Shown one piece after another: positions 1-6,702 of a DNA stretch of 64,000 nt. The notes under the pieces were generated by a model, which ran no database searches, had not been told where the DNA came from, and saw only the letters and a program-made list of their open reading frames with translations. Origin of the DNA: Modestobacter marinus. GTDB taxonomy: Bacteria; Actinomycetota; Actinomycetes; Mycobacteriales; Geodermatophilaceae. The position numbers were made by a program, and so were the translations under genes. Position 1 is the stretch's first letter, and every line of letters begins with the position of its first letter. Location: NCBI RefSeq assembly GCF_011758655.1, contig NZ_JAAMPA010000001.1, forward strand, positions 1,736,001 to 1,800,000, read 5' to 3'.

Positions 1-114
1 CAACCGGACCTGGTCGACGATCACCTCGGAGATGCGGCCGATGCTCACGCGACTCAGCAGGTCTCCGGTGCCTGTCCCCGCAGCTGCGCCGGTGGCGTCT
101 GGTGTCGCGGGCAT
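1..114 (-). CDS. GntR-family regulator, N-terminal fragment (cut by window edge)
   Basis: Only the first 38 codons are in the window. The gene reads leftward from an ATG at 114 (a GTG two codons earlier at 120 is an alternative) and runs off the left edge with no stop. After a Gly/Thr/Ala-rich leader, the segment LLSRVSIGRISEVIVDQVRL looks like the first helix of a GntR winged-helix domain, where FadR/FCD regulators have a similar 'SrVseqVaeqlrrLI' pattern. It lies beside a catabolic island whose gaps carry TGGTNNNACCA palindromes, the operator type known for FCD-type GntR repressors. A local repressor is therefore a reasonable inference, but the ligand domain is not visible. Confidence 0.5.
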   Translation of the reverse strand, partial: MPATPDATGAAAGTGTGDLLSRVSIGRISEVIVDQVRL

Positions 115-170
115 CGTCACACCGCCATCCTAGAGCCGCGGGATGTGCGGGGACGTCTTTCCGGACACTT

Positions 171-965
171 TCATCCCGCAGGAGCACGGGAGCGGGTCGG
201 CCCGGTCGGCGAGGTGGTGCGGGCGCCCCGCTGCCGGGCGACCTCGGCAGCGCCGGCGGCAGCCGCCACGGGGTCCAGGTACCGCCCGCCGCGCTGGACG
301 GGGGAGAGGTCCTCGTCCAGCTCGTGGTGCAGCGGGCTGCCGATCGGGATGTCCAGGTCGAGGACCTCGTCGTCCGACAACCGGTCCAGGTGGGCGACCA
401 GGGCACGCAGTGAGTTGCTGTGCCCGGTGACCAGCACGGTGCGGCCGGCGCGCAGGTCGGGGACGACCTCCTCGTCCCAGTGGGGCAGCAGCCGGGCCTG
501 CACGTCGCGCAGGCTCTCGGCACGCGGGAGCAGGGTGGGCGGCACGTGGGCGTAGCGCGGGTCGCCCGCCGGGTCGCCCGGGCCGCCGGGCTCGACCGCC
601 GGCGGCCGCCCCTCGTACGAGCGTCGCCAGTGACGGAGTCGCTCGCCGCCGTACCGGGCGCGCGCGACCTGGCGGTCCATGCCCTGCAGCACGCCGTAGT
701 GGCGCTCGTTGAGCCGCCACGACCGGTGGACCGGGGCCTCCGGCCGGCCGGCGGCCGCCATCGCCAGGGTGCCGGTGTGCACGGCGCGGGCCAACAGGGA
801 GGTGTGCAGGACGCCGGGGGGCAGGCCGGCCTCGGCGATCAGGCGGCCGGCGTGCCGGGCCTGATCCGCACCGTGGGCGGTCAGGCCCACGTCGACCCAT
901 CCGGTGAACAGGTCGCGGTCGTTCCACTCGCTCTCGCCGTGGCGCAGCAGGAGCAGCGTCGGCAC
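171..965 (-). CDS. gpmA: 2,3-bisphosphoglycerate-dependent phosphoglycerate mutase-like protein
   Basis: 264 residues, GTG start. It belongs to the histidine phosphatase superfamily and matches dPGM, which interconverts 3- and 2-phosphoglycerate in the cytosol. Visible motifs are LRHGESEWN near residue 7 (catalytic His in RHG), TSLLARAVHT, LNERHYGVLQG near residue 88, and TGHSNSLRAL with the second catalytic His. Several positions differ from the usual family (RHGES for RHGQS, TGHSNS for AHGNS, DIPIGSPL for NIPTGIPL), and the C-terminus ends in a basic Arg/Thr/Pro-rich tail. It could be a second, divergent copy rather than the glycolytic enzyme. It is transcribed away from the Rieske genes and is probably not part of that pathway. 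Confidence 0.8.
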   Translation of the reverse strand: MPTLLLLRHGESEWNDRDLFTGWVDVGLTAHGADQARHAGRLIAEAGLPPGVLHTSLLARAVHTGTLAMAAAGRPEAPVHRSWRLNERHYGVLQGMDRQVARARYGGERLRHWRRSYEGRPPAVEPGGPGDPAGDPRYAHVPPTLLPRAESLRDVQARLLPHWDEEVVPDLRAGRTVLVTGHSNSLRALVAHLDRLSDDEVLDLDIPIGSPLHHELDEDLSPVQRGGRYLDPVAAAAGAAEVARQRGARTTSPTGPTRSRAPAG

Positions 966-995
966 GCCGGGAGCCTAGCGGTCTGGGACGGCATG

Positions 996-1014
996 TGGTC
1001 AAATGGACTGACCA
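996..1014. promoter_or_regulatory. candidate GntR-type operator upstream of ferredoxin gene
   Basis: In the gap between the gpmA-like gene and the ferredoxin, TGGTC (996-1000) is followed by TGGACTGACCA (1004-1014). The latter differs at two bases from the perfect site TGGTCAGACCA at 7795. The FCD-type GntR consensus is TNGTNNNACNA, and here the left half has GA for GT, so the site is imperfect. Its position 66-84 bp before the ferredoxin start would allow control of the ferredoxin and Rieske genes. Confidence 0.35.
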
Positions 1015-1079
1015 AACAGATGGCAGGCGTCACGCCCGCCGGTCGACAGCTGCATCGCCCAGGGAGAGGACCCGACGCC

Positions 1080-1403
1080 GTGCCGAAGGTGACCTACGTA
1101 GCGACCGCCGGCGACGAGCGGGCCGTCGATGCAACGGCCGGCGAGTCGGTCATGGTGGCAGCCGTGAAGAACGGCGTCCCGGGGATCATTGCAGAGTGCG
1201 GGGGCAATGCCTCTTGTGCCACCTGCCACGTCTGGGTGCGGGAGGAGTTCCTCGCCCTGGTCGGCGAGCCGGGTGACATCGAGGAGGACCTCCTCGACAT
1301 GGCCGTCTCCGAGCGCCGGGACGGCAGCCGGCTGTCCTGCCAGATCCCGGTCACCCCCGAGCTCGACGGTCTGACGGTGGACATCCCGCCCGTGCAGCCC
1401 TGA
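1080..1403 (+). CDS. 2Fe-2S ferredoxin, adrenodoxin/putidaredoxin type
   Basis: 107 residues. The GTG start is chosen because AGGGAGAGGA lies about 9 bp upstream. Four cysteines, C40, C46, C49 and C87, form the C-X5-C-X2-C ... C cluster motif of adrenodoxin-type ferredoxins (segment ECGGNASCATCHVW). Such ferredoxins pass single electrons from an NAD(P)H-ferredoxin reductase to a P450 or Rieske oxygenase. It sits directly before a Rieske oxygenase gene, with a matching FAD reductase at 12397-13650, so the three could form one electron chain. Phthalate-type Rieske enzymes normally use a fused FMN/2Fe-2S reductase, so an adrenodoxin-type partner would be unusual. No P450 is seen in the window. 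Confidence 0.9.
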   Translation: MPKVTYVATAGDERAVDATAGESVMVAAVKNGVPGIIAECGGNASCATCHVWVREEFLALVGEPGDIEEDLLDMAVSERRDGSRLSCQIPVTPELDGLTVDIPPVQP

Positions 1404-1500
1404 CCCACGAGGCGGTTGACGCCTCAGCCCCAAGGCATGACCATCAGTCCATTCTCGGCAGCAGGGCCGGGGCCGGGACGCCGGAACGAGGGAGAACTCC

Positions 1501-2787
1501 GTGCTTCGCCAGGACATCAACGACATGCTGACGCAGACCGGGCCGGGGACGCCGATGGGCGAGCTCTACCGGCAGTACTGGATGCCGGCCTGCCTGGCCG
1601 AGGAGCTGCCGGAGGACGGTTGCCCGCCGATCCGCCTCAAGCTCCTGTCCGAGCGCCTCGTCGCGTTCCGGGACAGCTACGGCAACTACGGGCTGATCGA
1701 CGAGTTCTGCGCCCACCGTGGTGCCTCGCTGTGGTTCGGCCGCAATGAGGAGGGCGGGCTGCGCTGCCCCTACCACGGCTGGAAGTACGACACGACCGGC
1801 CAGTGCACCGATGTGCCCTCCGAGGCCGACAACAGCAGCTTCGCCGAGAACGTCAAGCTGACCGCGTACCCGCTGGTCAAGATCGGCGACGTGCTGTGGA
1901 CCTACATGGGCGACCCGGCCACGCAGCCCCCGCTGCCGGAGTGGGAGTTCGCCCTGGTCCCGGCTCAGCAGACCTACACCTCCAAGCGCTGGCAGCAGTG
2001 CAACTGGCTGCAGGCCTTCGAGGGTGGCATCGACTCCAGTCACGTGACGTTCCTGCACTCCGGTGGGCTGAAGACCGATCCGCTGTTCAAGGGCGCCAAG
2101 GGCAACGAGTACAACGCCAACGACAAGAAGCCCTTCTTCGAGGTCGCCGACTCCCCCGGCGGGCTGTTCGTCGGCGCCCGGCGGAACGCCGAGGAGGGCA
2201 ACTACTACTGGCGGATCACGCCCTGGGTCATGCCCTCGTTCACGATGGTGCCCCCGCGCGGTGACCACCCGATCCACGGGCACTTCTGGATTCCGATCGA
2301 CGACGAGAACTGCTGGGCCTACAGCTTCGACTACCACCCGATGCGCGCCCTGACGCCCGAGGAGCGGCAGGCCATGATCGACGGGCACGGGGTGCACAGC
2401 GAGAACATCCCCGGCACGTACCGGCCGGTGGCGAACATGGACAACGACTACCTGATGGACCGCGAGGCGCAGAAGCGCGGCGAGTTCTACTCCGGCATCA
2501 AGGGCATCGCGATCCAGGACAGCTCGCTGCAGGAGAGCATGGGCCCGATCGTCGACCGCACGAAGGAGCGGCTGGTGCCCGCCGACAGCGGCATCATCAA
2601 GGCCCGCCAGAAGCTGTACCGGGCGGCCAAGGCGCTGCGGGACAACGGTGTCACCCCTCCCGGCGTCGACCCCGCGCATCACCACGTGCGTTCGGCGGCT
2701 GTCGTGCTGCCGCAGGAGGAGGCCTTCCTCGAGGCTGCCGCCGAGGACGTCAAGGTCCGTCCGGGTGTGGGGGTGTCCTCCGTCTGA
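1501..2787 (+). CDS. Rieske non-heme iron oxygenase, alpha subunit (phthalate dioxygenase-like)
   Basis: 428 residues, GTG start preceded by GAGGGAG. The Rieske 2Fe-2S centre is clear: C70-X-H72 and C89-X2-H92 (FCAHRGASLW and CPYHGWKYD). The catalytic domain has the mononuclear iron motif G-I-D178-S-S-H181-X4-H186, with D178 as the bridging Asp and H181/H186 as ligands. Length and motif spacing fit the phthalate 4,5-dioxygenase (Pht3/OphA2) group, which hydroxylate or demethylate aromatic carboxylates and lack a beta subunit. The stop overlaps the next start by one base (TGATG), indicating translational coupling. The substrate cannot be read from sequence; neighbouring Pht5-like and Lig genes point to a carboxylated aromatic acid. 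Confidence 0.93.
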   Translation: MLRQDINDMLTQTGPGTPMGELYRQYWMPACLAEELPEDGCPPIRLKLLSERLVAFRDSYGNYGLIDEFCAHRGASLWFGRNEEGGLRCPYHGWKYDTTGQCTDVPSEADNSSFAENVKLTAYPLVKIGDVLWTYMGDPATQPPLPEWEFALVPAQQTYTSKRWQQCNWLQAFEGGIDSSHVTFLHSGGLKTDPLFKGAKGNEYNANDKKPFFEVADSPGGLFVGARRNAEEGNYYWRITPWVMPSFTMVPPRGDHPIHGHFWIPIDDENCWAYSFDYHPMRALTPEERQAMIDGHGVHSENIPGTYRPVANMDNDYLMDREAQKRGEFYSGIKGIAIQDSSLQESMGPIVDRTKERLVPADSGIIKARQKLYRAAKALRDNGVTPPGVDPAHHHVRSAAVVLPQEEAFLEAAAEDVKVRPGVGVSSV

Positions 2788-3296
2788 TGAGCGTCGACAC
2801 GAGCCTGCCCAGCAGCTGTGCCCGCGCGGCCACCGCCGAGGAGGCGCGCTACCGCATCGATCGGCCGATCGCGCCGTCCCGTGCGGGACGCGTGATCGCC
2901 CTGGACGCCGGGGCCGCCGAGGTGGTCGGCAACGCCGCGATGCAGCCATGGGCCAACGCCCGCTTCTACGAGTGCCGTACTGCTGGGGGGGGAGCCGGGG
3001 AGATGGTCCTGCGTGGGATCGACGGCGGCCCGGCGACGCTCGCCGACGAGCTGGCCAGCGCCTCGGTCGTGGTGATGGTGGCGACCTCGGACGAGGGTGC
3101 GGCCTGCGCCTACGCCGTGGGCAAGGCGTGCTGGGAGCGTGGCGTGCAGACCGCGGGACTGGTCGTCGGCGACGGGACCCACGAGGGCACAGCGGCCTCC
3201 GCTGCGGTCGCCGCGTTGCGCCCGCACGCCCGGGTGCTGCTGCCGTCGGCGGACGAAACCGACGTCGTCGACGTCCTCACCGCCCTGCGCGTCTGA
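2787..3296 (+). CDS. uncharacterised Rossmann-like protein coupled to Rieske oxygenase
   Basis: 169 residues, ATG start sharing its A with the oxygenase stop. I do not recognise a named family. The visible layout is an alternating hydrophobic/helix pattern: VIALDAG near 35, a GGG-rich turn near 66, VVVMVATSDEG near 95, a helix, then AGLVVGD near 120 and a final ARVLLPSADETDVVDVL segment. This suggests a small alpha/beta sandwich that could bind a nucleotide or cofactor. There are no signal peptide, membrane segments or metal-binding Cys clusters. Its lock-step position between the Rieske oxygenase and the PanB-like gene suggests a role in the same step or complex. A FtsZ-like or cofactor-handling fold is possible but unproven. 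Confidence 0.75.
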   Translation: MSVDTSLPSSCARAATAEEARYRIDRPIAPSRAGRVIALDAGAAEVVGNAAMQPWANARFYECRTAGGGAGEMVLRGIDGGPATLADELASASVVVMVATSDEGAACAYAVGKACWERGVQTAGLVVGDGTHEGTAASAAVAALRPHARVLLPSADETDVVDVLTALRV

Positions 3297-3308
3297 CCGG
3301 GGGACGAG

Positions 3309-4148
3309 ATGGCTGAGCGGTCCAAGGTGACCCTGCGCGACCTGCAGGTGATGAAGGACGAGGGTCGGAAGATCGTCGGCGTGGTGGCCTGGGACCACCA
3401 GGTGGCCCGCATCGTCGACCGGGCAGGCGTCGACCTCGTCTCGGTGGGCGACACCGTGGGGGTCAACCTCTGGGGTCACGCGAACCCGTTCGAGGTGACC
3501 ATGGAGCAGATCCTCGTGGTCACCCAGGCGGTGCGCCGCGGGGTGGAGCGGGCGCTGGTCAGCGTCGACTTCCCCTTCGGCCCGCTGCAGGAGGGCCCGG
3601 CCAGCGCGGTGCAGGCAGCGATCCGGTTCGTCAAGGAGGCCGGCGTCGACCTGGTCAAGCTCGACGGTGCAGCCGACCACCTGGACGCCGTCGAAGCCGT
3701 CACGCGAGCCGGCATCCCCGTCTTCGCCCAGTTCGGCATCACCCCGCAGACCGCGCTGCGCTACGGCGTCGAGTACAAGTCGATCCCCTCGGCGGCCGAC
3801 GCCGTGCCGGAGGAGCTCACCGATCAGCTGGTGACGGAGGCCACGCGCCTGCAGAACGCCGGTGCGGTGCTGCTGAACTTCACCAACTCGGGGCCGGTGG
3901 TCGGAGCCGCGGTCGCCGAGGCGGTGTCGATCCCGGTGGTCGGCGGCTTCGGTGGCGGTCCCTGGCTGGACGGTCGGATGCGGATGGTCAACGCCGCGAT
4001 CGGCTACGCGGCCTCGGCCCTGGACGGCGCCCCGGACACCTACGTCAACGTGGCGCAGCTGACCCTGCAGGCGATCACCTCCTACTCCGAGGACGTCCGG
4101 GCCGCGCGGCAGCTGCCCGGGGGCATCCCCGTCCCGCCGGCGTCCTGA
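3309..4148 (+). CDS. PanB-like (ketopantoate hydroxymethyltransferase family) protein with altered active site
   Basis: 279 residues, ATG start with GGGGACGAG upstream, 12 bp after the previous gene. The fold is the PEP/pyruvate-dependent TIM barrel of PanB: KDEGRKIVGVVAWDH, VSVGDTVGVNLWGH (D48), VSVDFPFG (D87) and VKLDGA (K117) align with metal- and substrate-binding segments. Two key positions differ. The catalytic Glu of E. coli PanB (LLVLEC) aligns with Thr192 (LLNFT), and the metal-side His (GHLGLTPQ) aligns with Gln141 (AQFGITPQ); VKLEG has become VKLDG. It is therefore unlikely to make ketopantoate. A C-C bond-cleaving or other lyase role on a 2-oxo acid from the catabolic pathway is an inference from fold and neighbours. 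Confidence 0.85.
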   Translation: MAERSKVTLRDLQVMKDEGRKIVGVVAWDHQVARIVDRAGVDLVSVGDTVGVNLWGHANPFEVTMEQILVVTQAVRRGVERALVSVDFPFGPLQEGPASAVQAAIRFVKEAGVDLVKLDGAADHLDAVEAVTRAGIPVFAQFGITPQTALRYGVEYKSIPSAADAVPEELTDQLVTEATRLQNAGAVLLNFTNSGPVVGAAVAEAVSIPVVGGFGGGPWLDGRMRMVNAAIGYAASALDGAPDTYVNVAQLTLQAITSYSEDVRAARQLPGGIPVPPAS

Positions 4149-4173
4149 CCCGCCCGACCGAGAGGACCTGACC

Positions 4174-5031
4174 GTGCCCACTGCCGTCGTCGACGGGATC
4201 ACCACGCGCTACGAGGTCACCGGCGGCGGCCCGCCGCTGCTGATGTTCTCCCCCGGCGGGTTCGACTCCACGCTGGAGAGCTGGCGGACCGTCGGCATCT
4301 ACCGCCGGCTGGACGTGCTGGCCCAGCTGAGCGCCGCCTACACCTGCATCACCTTCGACCGGCGCGAGTCCGGGCAGTCCGGTGGGCGGGTCGAGCGAAT
4401 CTCCTGGGCCGACTACGTGGCCCAGGGGCGCGGCCTGCTCGATCACCTCGGCATCGAGCAGGCGCACCTCATGGGCGGCTGCGTCGGCTGCTCGACGGTT
4501 GCCGCGTTCGGCGTCGCGCACCCGCAGCGGGTGCTGAGCATGGTCATGTACTCCCCGGCCGGAGGGGTGCGGTACCGGCTGAAGCAGCACTCCCGGTTCG
4601 TGCAGCACCTGGCCTTCGTCGAGACCAACGGCCTCGGCGCGGTCGCCGACCTGGTGCGGGGCTCGGACAAGGGGTTCACCGCCGATCCCCGGGTCGGCCC
4701 GTGGAACAGCGTGCTGCGCACCGACCCGGGCTTCGCGGCGGCCTACGTGCGGCTGGACCCGGCACGCTATGCCGTCGTGGTCAGCGGGATGGCCCGGTTG
4801 ATGTTCGACCGGGACACCGTCCCCGGCGCAGAGCCCGAGGACCTGCTGGCCTGTGACATCCCGACACTGATCGTGCCCGGACAGGACGACTCGCACGCGC
4901 CGTCCGCGGCGCGCTACCTGCAGGAGTGCCTGCCGGGCGCCGAGTACTGGGACGTCCCGGTGGCCGAGCAGACCGCGGAGACCGCGCCGGCTCGCATCCT
5001 CACGTTCCTCGGCGCCGCTGGTGGCAGCTGA
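4174..5031 (+). CDS. alpha/beta hydrolase with cysteine at the nucleophile position
   Basis: 285 residues, GTG start with GAGAGGA upstream. It has the alpha/beta hydrolase layout: oxyanion segment SPGGFDS near 26, FDRRESGQSG near 61, nucleophile elbow GGCVGC at 101-106, and the acid segment VPGQDDSHAP near 235. The nucleophile is Cys103 rather than Ser, as in dienelactone hydrolase. No His follows residue 241, so the usual catalytic His after the last strand is missing (VPVAEQTAE occupies that stretch). Family members are cytosolic esterases, C-C hydrolases or dehalogenases. In this operon it could act on a lactone, ester or ring-cleavage intermediate. The missing His may mean a different mechanism. 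Confidence 0.88.
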   Translation: MPTAVVDGITTRYEVTGGGPPLLMFSPGGFDSTLESWRTVGIYRRLDVLAQLSAAYTCITFDRRESGQSGGRVERISWADYVAQGRGLLDHLGIEQAHLMGGCVGCSTVAAFGVAHPQRVLSMVMYSPAGGVRYRLKQHSRFVQHLAFVETNGLGAVADLVRGSDKGFTADPRVGPWNSVLRTDPGFAAAYVRLDPARYAVVVSGMARLMFDRDTVPGAEPEDLLACDIPTLIVPGQDDSHAPSAARYLQECLPGAEYWDVPVAEQTAETAPARILTFLGAAGGS

Positions 5032-5141
5032 CCGGTCCGGACGGCGGCTGCAGTGCCGTCGCGACCGTGGGGGCGAGCCGACCGCCTTCCGATCTCCCCG
5101 GGCCCCGGGCTGAGAGCACTCCGATGAAGGAGCAATCCACG

Positions 5142-6185
5142 ATGGCAACGACGACCGGCGCCGGACGGCGCGTCACCTCCCGCACGGCCATGGCCGTGGC
5201 CCTGGCCGGGCTGCTCACCGCGTGCGGATCGGGTTCCGGTGGTCCGGACGAGGAGAGCGCGGCCGCGTTCGACGGCGAGGACATCGACCTGGTCGTGCCC
5301 TACGAGCCCGGCGGCGGTTACGACGCCTACGCCCGCGGCATCGCGCCCTACCTCGAGGAGTGCCTGGGCGCCCGGTTGGTGGTCCGTAACGAGCCAGGTG
5401 CCGGTGGCCTGGTGGCCACCAACAGGACCGCTGCCGCGCCGGCCTCGGACAACCGCATCCAGATCGTCAACACCGTCGGCCTGGTCTCCGCGCAGATCGC
5501 CGAGGCCGAGGGGGCGAACTTCGACCTCAACGACCTGAACTGGCTGGGCCGGGTCTCCTCGCCGCCGAACGTCATGGTGGTGGCGCAGGACAGCCCGATC
5601 CAGGACTTCCAGGACATCGTCGACTCCGGCGAGCCGGTGCAGTTCGTGGCCCAGGGGCCCGGGGCGAACGACTTCATCGCCCCGAACATCATCGGGCAGG
5701 CCTACGGCTACCCGTTCGAGATCATCACCGGTTTCGCCGGTGCCCCCGAGGCCCGGACCGCCGTGGTGGCCGGCAACGCCGACGCCCACGTCCTGCCGAT
5801 CGACAGCCAGCTCGCCGCGATCGAGGCGGGCGACGTCCGGCCGATCGTGACCGTCGACGAGGAGCCCGACCCGCTGCTGCCGGACGTCCCGACGATCTAC
5901 GAGACCGAGCCGCCGGACGACGAGGCGAAGACGATCATCGACAACCTCATCGCGCTGGGGCAGACCGGCCGCGGGATGATCGCCTCCCCGAGCATGGCGG
6001 AGGAGCGGGTCGCCGCGCTCCGCGAGGGCATGCAGTGCGCGTTGGACGACACCGAGCTGCAGACCGAGCTGGAGGAGCAGCAGCGTCCGCTGGCCCCGCT
6101 CAGCGGTGAGGACACCGCCGCCCTGGTCGCAGAGGTGCTGGACTCCCCGGCAGAGTTCCAGGAGCTCGTGGTCGGCAGCTACTGA
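5142..6185 (+). CDS. TTT-type (TctC/BugT) solute-binding lipoprotein
   Basis: 347 residues. The ATG at 5142 is preferred over 5124 because AAGGAG ends 9 bp before it. The N-terminus has a basic stretch, a hydrophobic segment and the lipobox LLTAC followed by Gly/Ser, so the mature protein is a surface lipoprotein anchored at the cytoplasmic membrane. The body fits the tripartite tricarboxylate transporter binding family: IDLVVPYEPGGGYDAYARG, then NEPGAGGLVATNR. Members bind carboxylates such as citrate, tartrate, phthalate or terephthalate. No TctA or TctB membrane partner is present in the window, so it is an orphan receptor here. It closes the plus-strand operon and is followed by a strong hairpin. 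Confidence 0.9.
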   Translation: MATTTGAGRRVTSRTAMAVALAGLLTACGSGSGGPDEESAAAFDGEDIDLVVPYEPGGGYDAYARGIAPYLEECLGARLVVRNEPGAGGLVATNRTAAAPASDNRIQIVNTVGLVSAQIAEAEGANFDLNDLNWLGRVSSPPNVMVVAQDSPIQDFQDIVDSGEPVQFVAQGPGANDFIAPNIIGQAYGYPFEIITGFAGAPEARTAVVAGNADAHVLPIDSQLAAIEAGDVRPIVTVDEEPDPLLPDVPTIYETEPPDDEAKTIIDNLIALGQTGRGMIASPSMAEERVAALREGMQCALDDTELQTELEEQQRPLAPLSGEDTAALVAEVLDSPAEFQELVVGSY

Positions 6186-6191
6186 CCGACC

Positions 6192-6236
6192 GGTCCCACC
6201 GGTGGGTGCGCACGCCGCACCCACCGGTGGGACCGC
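6192..6236. terminator. bidirectional hairpin terminator between convergent operons
   Basis: A perfect 20-bp stem (6192-6211 pairs with 6217-6236) has a 5-base loop. It fills the gap between the binding-protein stop at 6185 and the RpiB-like stop at 6237. No U-tract follows, as is usual for high-GC actinobacterial terminators. Confidence 0.85.
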
Positions 6237-6692
6237 TCAGCCCAGGGGCTCGCCTCGCTCGAGTGCGGCGATCTGGTCCAGCCGTCTCTGGTGCGGGCCG
6301 CCGGTGAACCGCGTGTCCAGCCACAGCTCGGTGATCTCCCGGGCCTGTTCGGCGGCGAGCACCTTGGCACCGAGCACCAGGACGTTGGCGTCGTTGTTCG
6401 CCCGGGAGATCCGGGCGTGGAAGAGGTCGGTGCACAGTCCGGCCCGGATGCCGCGCACCTTGTTGCAGGCGACCGTCTCACCCATCCCGCTGCCGCCGAC
6501 CATGATCGCGCGATCGGCCTGCCCGTCGACGACCCGCCGGCAGATGTCCGCGCAGAGCAGCGGGTAGTCCACGACCAGGGCGTCGCTGTCGGTGCCGCGG
6601 TCCTCGACCTGGTGTCCCTGTGCCCGCAGCCAGGTGATCAGCCCGGCCTTGAGCGCCACGCCGTTGTGGTCGGCCGCGATCGCGATGCGCAC
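6237..6692 (-). CDS. RpiB/LacAB-family isomerase
   Basis: 151 residues, ATG start, 10 bp after the Pht5-like gene on the same strand. The sequence follows ribose-5-phosphate isomerase B throughout: IAIAADHNGVALK at the start, VDYPLLCADI, then GGSGMGETVACNK near 68. This matches the glutamate-base type known from Mycobacterium tuberculosis (GGSGNGE), not the E. coli type with a catalytic Cys in CGTG. Later segments RANNDANVLVLG and FTGGPHQRRLDQI fit the phosphate-binding part of the family. RpiB enzymes isomerise aldose/ketose phosphates through an enediol(ate). In a catabolic operon with no pentose gene nearby, it may instead catalyse a keto-enol shift on a pathway acid. That role is inference. 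Confidence 0.85.
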   Translation of the reverse strand: MRIAIAADHNGVALKAGLITWLRAQGHQVEDRGTDSDALVVDYPLLCADICRRVVDGQADRAIMVGGSGMGETVACNKVRGIRAGLCTDLFHARISRANNDANVLVLGAKVLAAEQAREITELWLDTRFTGGPHQRRLDQIAALERGEPLG

Positions 6693-6702
6693 GATGTCCC
6701 GC

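Noticed and set aside
1444..2949. Long open frame on the minus strand opposite the Rieske gene
   Set aside because: It is a shadow frame caused by high third-position GC; it shows no domain and the plus strand encodes a clear oxygenase.
3309..4148. Pantothenate biosynthesis enzyme PanB
   Set aside because: Catalytic Glu and His positions are changed and no panC/panD is nearby, so pantothenate synthesis is not supported.
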